Origin: Candidatus Baldrarchaeota archaeon
Lineage (GTDB): Archaea > Asgardarchaeota > Baldrarchaeia > Baldrarchaeales > DXJG01
DNA length: 9,695 bases
Direction: 5' to 3'
NCBI GenBank assembly: GCA_030587435.1
Contig: JAUQZC010000117.1
Location: 1-9,695 of the forward strand
The notes beneath the pieces are model-generated. The model did not search any database, was not told the origin of the DNA, and saw only the letters and a list, made by a program, of their open reading frames with translations. The translations under genes and the position numbers were made by a program. Positions 5,768 to 9,695 of the stretch are shown piece after piece (position 1 is the first letter of the stretch; the number at the start of each line of letters is the position of its first letter).

Positions 5768-5788
5768 AAATAAAGGTGATCTTTATTT
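5768..5788. terminator. Hairpin between convergent genes
   Basis: AAATAAAG-GTGAT-CTTTATTT is a perfect 8-base stem with a 5-base loop. It covers the stop codon of the minus-strand NosD-like gene (5783-5785) and lies 33 bases after the truncated vapB stop. On the plus strand it is followed by a pyrimidine/T-rich run (CTCTGTTTTTCTCC). All stem pairs but two are A-T, so it is weak. Confidence 0.35.
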
Positions 5789-8200
5789 CTCTGTTTTTCT
5801 CCTTTTAAATTTAAGAACCATTAAGGCTACGACCATAGCCACTATTGTAATGGCAAGAACGTAGATCAATGCGGTTAAAATTGGATACTGCGGCTTTTCT
5901 TGCAGTTCTACTGCAACCGTGTAACTGTAAGTGTCGCTAACTACCCAGTTTCCAGAGTAATCAACGGCATAGATCTTATACTGTACCGTCGTGTTTTGAG
6001 GAAGATTCGGAATTACACCGACATATAAGCCGGTTGTTTCATTGTGGATCATAGTAATGTTGGTCCACGCGCTTCCATTATAATAGCTTAAGATCACGGT
6101 TTTAACACGTATATTATCTGTTATGTTTGCGTAGATGGTAACTGTTTCGGAGGAATTAGGTTGCTCTGGTATTCGTGTAACACCATGAATCACTGGAGCA
6201 GCATTATCTTCAAAGCGGTGAGGTTTCATGAGAGGATAGCGATCTACACTATCACTGTCAATATAATATGGAGTGTCTCCTATTCCATCGCCATCTGAAT
6301 CTAAGCCGGTGTATCGTAGCCAATAGTTTCCAATTGTCCCATTGTCAAAACGGTTGGCTCCATCATCTACTGAAGCATGTTCATCAAAAAGGAAATCGTT
6401 AAGATAAAAGGTTAAGTTGTCACTTTGACTATCAATAACAAAAGACCGTGAATTAAAGATGAAAATGTTCGCAGAAATAACAGAATCGTCCAAATCATTA
6501 ATGTCCATCCCGTAACCATTGTTAGAAACAGTGTTTTCTCTGAAATCCACGCATTGTAACATGTCGATATAAATGCCTTTGTCATTGTTCTTGATAAAGC
6601 TTTTAGCAATGGTGATATGGTCTGATGAAGATAAGTAAACACCGTACCTGTTTTTCTGAGCGTATGAGTTCTCAATAGTTATGTAGTGCGACACCGTGAC
6701 ATATATGCCGTAGGTACTGTTTTCAGCAGAAATGTAGCTTGCAGAAACATTGGTTGAATACCCTATGAAAAACGTGTGCACAATAACATTAACTATTGTT
6801 ACGTTCTCAGAATAAAGAACCAATATTTCACCGATAGTGCCACCAGTAAGTTTTGAATTATTTATATCATAAAAATATCTTATTGGATGACCGTTTAACG
6901 TGTTATCCTCCAGGATAGTTAAGCCCGCTATTTCATTCTTAGTGTTCGCATACACTATAAGGGGATTTAACATTAAAGTGTTGCCTGAAACATACGTGTT
7001 ATTATCACTAAGTATGAAAAGACCGGTTTCACAGCCTTTGATAACATTTTGCACAACACTATTATTTTCTCCAAAAGATAGTTCGATCCCTTCCCCACCG
7101 TAAGGAGCATTATCCACGTAGTTTTCCTTAACAGTAACATTACTGCTTCCAGCTACCTTAATACCTGTTATCTTGCTTGACAAAACATTATTTTCCTGAA
7201 TAGTTACATTAAAAGCTTGTTCAACGCAAATTCCATAGCTATTTTCCAAGAAATCGTCGTCGCGAATTACAAGGTCAGTCGCGTCGCTTATTTTTATGCC
7301 GTAGTCGTTCCCTGCAATTGTGTTGCCTCTAAAAACGAGATTATGACAGTCTGTTGCTGAAATCCCATTCCTAGTGTTGTTGATTATGTTAAATTCTATT
7401 TTCGTATTGTTTACATTGGTTAAGTCAATCCCGTCATATGTGGAGTCAAGTATCGTGTTGTTTTTGATTGCGAGACCGTACGATGACCCTATTGAAAGCC
7501 CATTTGACACAGCGTTGATCACATTATTTTCTATTGTAATGTTATTTGACTTAAGAATTCTTATTTCACTGCAATAGCAGATTTTTGTGTGTTTTAACGT
7601 TAAGTTTGTAATGTTGTAAATGTAAATTTCATAGCAGTCCTCAATTTTACTTTTCGATATCGTAACGTTATCCGTATTAATCCAAACTCCAAGCTTATAA
7701 ACTTCATGTGCGCTGAAACCAGCTAAACTTATCTCACTACCATTATCCATAACAAATTTCGAACCACTATTTAACTTAACATAAAACCGGTAATTCGGAT
7801 CATAAGCGGTAATTGTAGCATTATCCAAAATCAAAAACCCACCACTATACACCTCAACCCAAAACTCACCATCGTAACTTGAATTCATGTAAACAACGGC
7901 GTTTCGCAGAACCAGAGTGCCTCCATCTTTAACAAAAATTCTACCATTAACAACCACTACACCATCTTTAAAAGTCGTGTATGACGTTATATTCCAATCA
8001 CCATTAATCACAATACTTGAATCAAGCTTCATGCCAGTAGGCAGACTTCTTTTCATAACTCCAGAAATATTATCATTTAATGTACTCCCATTAATAAGCG
8101 CCGTTACAGAAAACACAAAAACAACCACCAATATAAATAATGCCGCACCACACATTCTAGTAGCGCGACACATAAGAAGCACCACAAAATATTCTACCAT
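5783..8200 (-). CDS. NosD-like beta-helix surface protein, membrane anchored
   Basis: 805-residue exported protein. The N-terminal hydrophobic segment (17-37, after CRATRMC) is a signal peptide or anchor. About 60-620 is a right-handed parallel beta-helix of NosD/CASH type, with short repeated turns of the kind NNITIENNVI, NNTILDSTYDGI and RGNTIAGNDYGI, and the common NosD passage NTLNGHPIRYFYD at 433-445. The helix ends in GNYW (624-627) and DSDGDGIGDTPYYID (634-648), the usual NosD close and a likely calcium site. An Ig/Fn3-like domain follows at 668-763, then a membrane helix (773-797) and a basic tail KFKRRKTEK. Many N-x-S/T sequons suggest a glycosylated cell-surface protein facing outward. 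Family members are linked to copper-site assembly (NosD) or to carbohydrate binding, but nothing here fixes the ligand. A TATA box 30 bases upstream supports ATG 8200 as a near-leaderless start; ATG 8170 with GGTG upstream would give a cleaner signal peptide. Confidence 0.85.
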   Translation of the reverse strand: MVEYFVVLLMCRATRMCGAALFILVVVFVFSVTALINGSTLNDNISGVMKRSLPTGMKLDSSIVINGDWNITSYTTFKDGVVVVNGRIFVKDGGTLVLRNAVVYMNSSYDGEFWVEVYSGGFLILDNATITAYDPNYRFYVKLNSGSKFVMDNGSEISLAGFSAHEVYKLGVWINTDNVTISKSKIEDCYEIYIYNITNLTLKHTKICYCSEIRILKSNNITIENNVINAVSNGLSIGSSYGLAIKNNTILDSTYDGIDLTNVNNTKIEFNIINNTRNGISATDCHNLVFRGNTIAGNDYGIKISDATDLVIRDDDFLENSYGICVEQAFNVTIQENNVLSSKITGIKVAGSSNVTVKENYVDNAPYGGEGIELSFGENNSVVQNVIKGCETGLFILSDNNTYVSGNTLMLNPLIVYANTKNEIAGLTILEDNTLNGHPIRYFYDINNSKLTGGTIGEILVLYSENVTIVNVIVHTFFIGYSTNVSASYISAENSTYGIYVTVSHYITIENSYAQKNRYGVYLSSSDHITIAKSFIKNNDKGIYIDMLQCVDFRENTVSNNGYGMDINDLDDSVISANIFIFNSRSFVIDSQSDNLTFYLNDFLFDEHASVDDGANRFDNGTIGNYWLRYTGLDSDGDGIGDTPYYIDSDSVDRYPLMKPHRFEDNAAPVIHGVTRIPEQPNSSETVTIYANITDNIRVKTVILSYYNGSAWTNITMIHNETTGLYVGVIPNLPQNTTVQYKIYAVDYSGNWVVSDTYSYTVAVELQEKPQYPILTALIYVLAITIVAMVVALMVLKFKRRKTEK

Positions 8201-8225
8201 TTAACATTACTAGAAAAAAGTAAAG

Positions 8226-8233
8226 AAATATAA
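8226..8233 (-). promoter_or_regulatory. TATA box of the NosD-like gene
   Basis: Minus-strand TTATATTT is centred about 30 bases before ATG 8200, which places transcription start within a few bases of the ATG. This points to a leaderless mRNA and a promoter separate from the remnants upstream. Confidence 0.5.
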
Positions 8234-8296
8234 CATTAACTGTTCTCCGTATACGCCAACGAAAAATAAAATGTGAAATAAATAGCTACGTTAAGT

Positions 8297-8611
8297 TTAC
8301 CCGCTTGGTATCGGTATTATGTACTGTCCGCTGTCGCCCACGATAATAAGAAACACCACATTTTCTTCTGCAATCTCTTTTAAGGCTTCAATCAACAGAT
8401 ATAGCTGTGCAATTTCAGTAGCATTTAAATTGCATTTCTCAGCTATGAGGGAAATTGCCTCAGCGGTAGCATTAGCCATAATTAACGTTGCGTTTGCCTG
8501 TGCTTGTGTTGTGATTATTACAGCTGCAGCCCTAAACTGTGCGGCTAACATTTCCTATTCAGCGGCAAGTTTACCCTCTATGCGCGCACCCGATATTTGA
8601 ATTAAACTCAA
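8297..8611 (-). pseudogene. C-terminal remnant of an SPFH/stomatin-like protein
   Basis: The readable part is an Ala-rich helical tail, LAAQFRAAAVIITTQAQANA at the start, followed by ISLIAEKCNLNATEIAQLYL and IEALKEIAEENVVFLIIVGD, ending SGQYIIPIPSG. This resembles the tail of SPFH (stomatin/flotillin/prohibitin-like) membrane-scaffold proteins, whose Ala/Gln/Glu coiled coil is followed by a short C-terminal stretch. The same frame is open upstream (ISGARIEGKLAAE) except for one TAG at 8555-8557, two codons before the ATG at 8551. It runs back to TTG 8611, which overlaps the stop of the deaminase remnant (8608-8610). The whole SPFH domain and the membrane anchor are missing. So this is a gene tail joined to another broken gene. 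Family assignment is moderate; that it is a fragment is likely. Confidence 0.5.
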
Positions 8612-9331
8612 TGAACCTCTTGTTCTAATTCTTTCATCATTTCTACATCCATTGGCTTTTCTTTTTCAATCATACTCCTAATCTTCTTAGGTAGCTTCTG
8701 CGTATCCAGCTTCTTAAGTATCTCCGAAAAATCTACAGAATTATACGTATTCCAGAACAGTAGCGGTCCGTCTGGTTTTTCTTTGCAAAATCGATCAAAG
8801 CAGCCAACGCCTTGGCGGTATAAATAGGTTCAAGCTCAATGTGCTCCGTTTTCTCCATCAACAACATCGCCCTCAAACCTTCCACAGTGGGAAAACCGTA
8901 ACCATCACCTAAATAACCGCGGTCCAAAACAACATCCTTCTCACTTATTTCTACGCTGGGAACCTCCCGTGAATGTTCTTTTAACAGTTTTAACGCTTTG
9001 TTAGCCAACTTAACTATTGTTTTTACGCTTGTCATCTTCATTTGAGTAACTTTTATGCCTCTGATTTCAACATCTAAGTCTAATAGTTTTTACCCAATAG
9101 TAGTCCAGCGTAGGTTCCACATGACCCTACAGGAATAAAAATGTACTTTGGCATGGGGGTTTCACCGTTCTCAACTTGCCTCTCCAATTCAAACATAGCA
9201 TCAACATAGCCCAATGTGCCCAGGGAGTTTGACGCTCCAACCGGAACCATGTAGACACCTCTTTTAGTTAAATAGTGTCATATTGTTTTAAGTACAGCCA
9301 TTGCCGTATTTCCGCTTCTTCTAACAAAATC
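8608..9331 (-). pseudogene. ACC deaminase/D-cysteine desulfhydrase-like PLP enzyme, 5'-truncated
   Basis: Fragments in family order: RRSGNTAMAVLKTI, then TGA (9278-9280); VPVGASNSLGTLGYVDAMFE, YIFIPVGSCGTYAGLLLG; then a frame change at the A5 run 9087-9091 (plus strand T5); LDLDVEIRGIKV, VVLDRGYLGDGYGFPTVEGL, ELEPIYTAKALAALIDFAKK; a second frame change at the A5 run 8776-8780; and DGPLLFWNTYNSVDF to the end EQEVH. These match the phosphate-binding SxGTxAG-like loop (here SCGTYAG) and the GYG-PT-EG segment of the family of pyridoxal-phosphate enzymes that open ACC or desulfhydrate D-cysteine. One extra A at each A5 run restores a smooth protein (GKKLLDL, AKKKPDG). The N-terminal third, with the cofactor lysine, is absent: sequence before about 9331 is replaced by the vapB promoter region. 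It cannot be active. Confidence 0.75.
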
Positions 9332-9370
9332 ACATATAATCAGAATTATTAAATATGGAAGATGTTTCAT

Positions 9371-9541
9371 GTTTCATTGGTGATGATATTGAAAGTTGTT
9401 CAAACGAAGCTTAACAACCTTGAATATGAATTACTACGCAGATATGCTGAATCTAGAGGTCTCACTATCATGGAAGCTTTAAGGGAAATTGTGAGGAAAC
9501 ACCTATTGGAAGAGGAAGTTGATCAAAACGACCCATTCTTT
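9371..9541 (+). repeat. Direct repeat, copy 2 (vapB 5' part)
   Basis: Gap-free match to 5555-5725, in the same direction, covering the ribosome site and the RHH-domain codons of vapB. The breakpoint on the left is close to where the deaminase remnant loses its 5' end. Confidence 0.8.
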
Positions 9542-9622
9542 GTAGAAGGTCCCTTAGTGAAAAAGAAGGGTGTAGTGGATAAAACGTCAATAGAGCATGA
9601 TAAAATACTTTACGGTGAGTAA
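9389..9622 (+). CDS. vapB: VapB-type RHH antitoxin
   Basis: Antitoxin of a type II toxin-antitoxin pair. It should bind the VapC nuclease that follows and repress their shared promoter. 77 residues from TTG 9389, with GGTGAT (9379-9384) just upstream; the frame also holds an ATG at 9383 and an earlier one at 9362, but only the TTG and the ribosome site are kept in the copy at 5573. RHH domain: strand VVQTKL (3-8), helix NLEYELLRRYAESRG (10-24), helix TIMEALREIVRKHLLEEEV (26-44). The tail DPFFVEGPLVKKKGVVDKTS and EHDKILYGE is the extended toxin-binding part typical of VapB. The stop is one base before the vapC ATG, so the two are co-translated. Confidence 0.8.
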   Translation: MKVVQTKLNNLEYELLRRYAESRGLTIMEALREIVRKHLLEEEVDQNDPFFVEGPLVKKKGVVDKTSIEHDKILYGE

Positions 9623-9623
9623 A

Positions 9624-9695
9624 ATGATATTCGTAGATACAAGCGCCTTCTATGCCTTAGAAGTTGAAGACGACATAAACCATGAAAAAGCCAGA
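9624..9695 (+). CDS. vapC: VapC-type PIN-domain toxin, start only
   Basis: The first 24 residues, MIFVDTSAFYALEVEDDINH then EKAR, are the classic PIN start: D5 is the first catalytic, metal-binding acid in VDTSAFYAL, followed by a D-D-x-NH-x-x-A helix start. PIN toxins are Mg-dependent ribonucleases that cut tRNA or rRNA. The ATG lies one base after the vapB stop. The gene leaves the window at 9695, so the other catalytic acids cannot be checked. Confidence 0.8.
   Translation, partial: MIFVDTSAFYALEVEDDINHEKAR

Noticed and set aside
5950..7650. Periodic pattern in the NosD-like gene, at first sight tandem DNA repeats
   Set aside because: The repetition is at protein level (beta-helix turns with N-x-I/N-T patterns) and the DNA units are not similar enough to be tandem repeats or CRISPR.
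6412..8204. Several small frames within the NosD-like gene on both strands
   Set aside because: Shadows of an 805-residue gene with clear repeats and domains.
8319..8600. Plus-strand open frame opposite the SPFH-like remnant
   Set aside because: Ala/Cys-rich antisense of an Ala-rich helix; the minus frame has the better protein pattern.

Overview
The window looks archaeal. Shine-Dalgarno sites are of the GGTGAT/GGAGGATC type, and several AT-rich TATA-like boxes sit about 25-35 bases before gene starts. The protein content is also archaeal: a NosD-type beta-helix surface protein with a C-terminal membrane anchor, VapBC with ribbon-helix-helix (RHH) antitoxins, DUF3795, an ICMT-like membrane methyltransferase and a ParA-like ATPase. 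The DNA is AT-rich, and TTG or GTG starts are common. An uncultured Thermoproteota/Bathyarchaeia-like genome would fit, but that is an impression, not a result.

Layout. 1-745: a small RHH protein on the minus strand, then about 470 bases with no gene. 746-2942 (+): a run of small genes, namely a zinc-ribbon-like gene broken by one base, an intact multi-pass membrane protein, a DUF3795 cysteine-rich protein whose best ribosome site and ATG are one frame off, and a YdjM/DUF457-like membrane hydrolase with an early stop and two compensating frame changes. 2966-3681 (+): an array of alternating operator-like half-sites, then an intact ICMT/PEMT-type methyltransferase. 3790-5354 (-): a two-gene overlapping operon (small PD-(D/E)XK-like protein, then ParA-like ATPase) followed by a 39-residue gene with its own strong ribosome site. 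5573-9695: a truncated VapB copy (+), the large NosD-like protein (-), remnants of an SPFH-family protein and of an ACC deaminase/D-cysteine desulfhydrase-like enzyme (-), then a full VapB and the start of VapC (+).

Two themes stand out. First, five of the genes carry one or more single-base lesions. Most of the frame changes lie in A-runs, where one extra A restores the family reading frame; three genes also have in-frame stops. This is gene decay, homopolymer undercalling in the assembly, or, at one or two sites, slippage. Second, the two vapB copies are direct repeats 3,816 bases apart that bracket the NosD/SPFH/deaminase segment. The proteins differ at two residues over the shared 51 while the DNA differs at about two dozen mostly silent sites, so the truncated copy seems to have been kept under selection.

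The best candidate for an uncharacterised system is the nuclease-like/ParA-like pair. Its ATPase lacks the signature lysine of the deviant Walker A motif, and a small gene with an inverted-repeat upstream region follows it.
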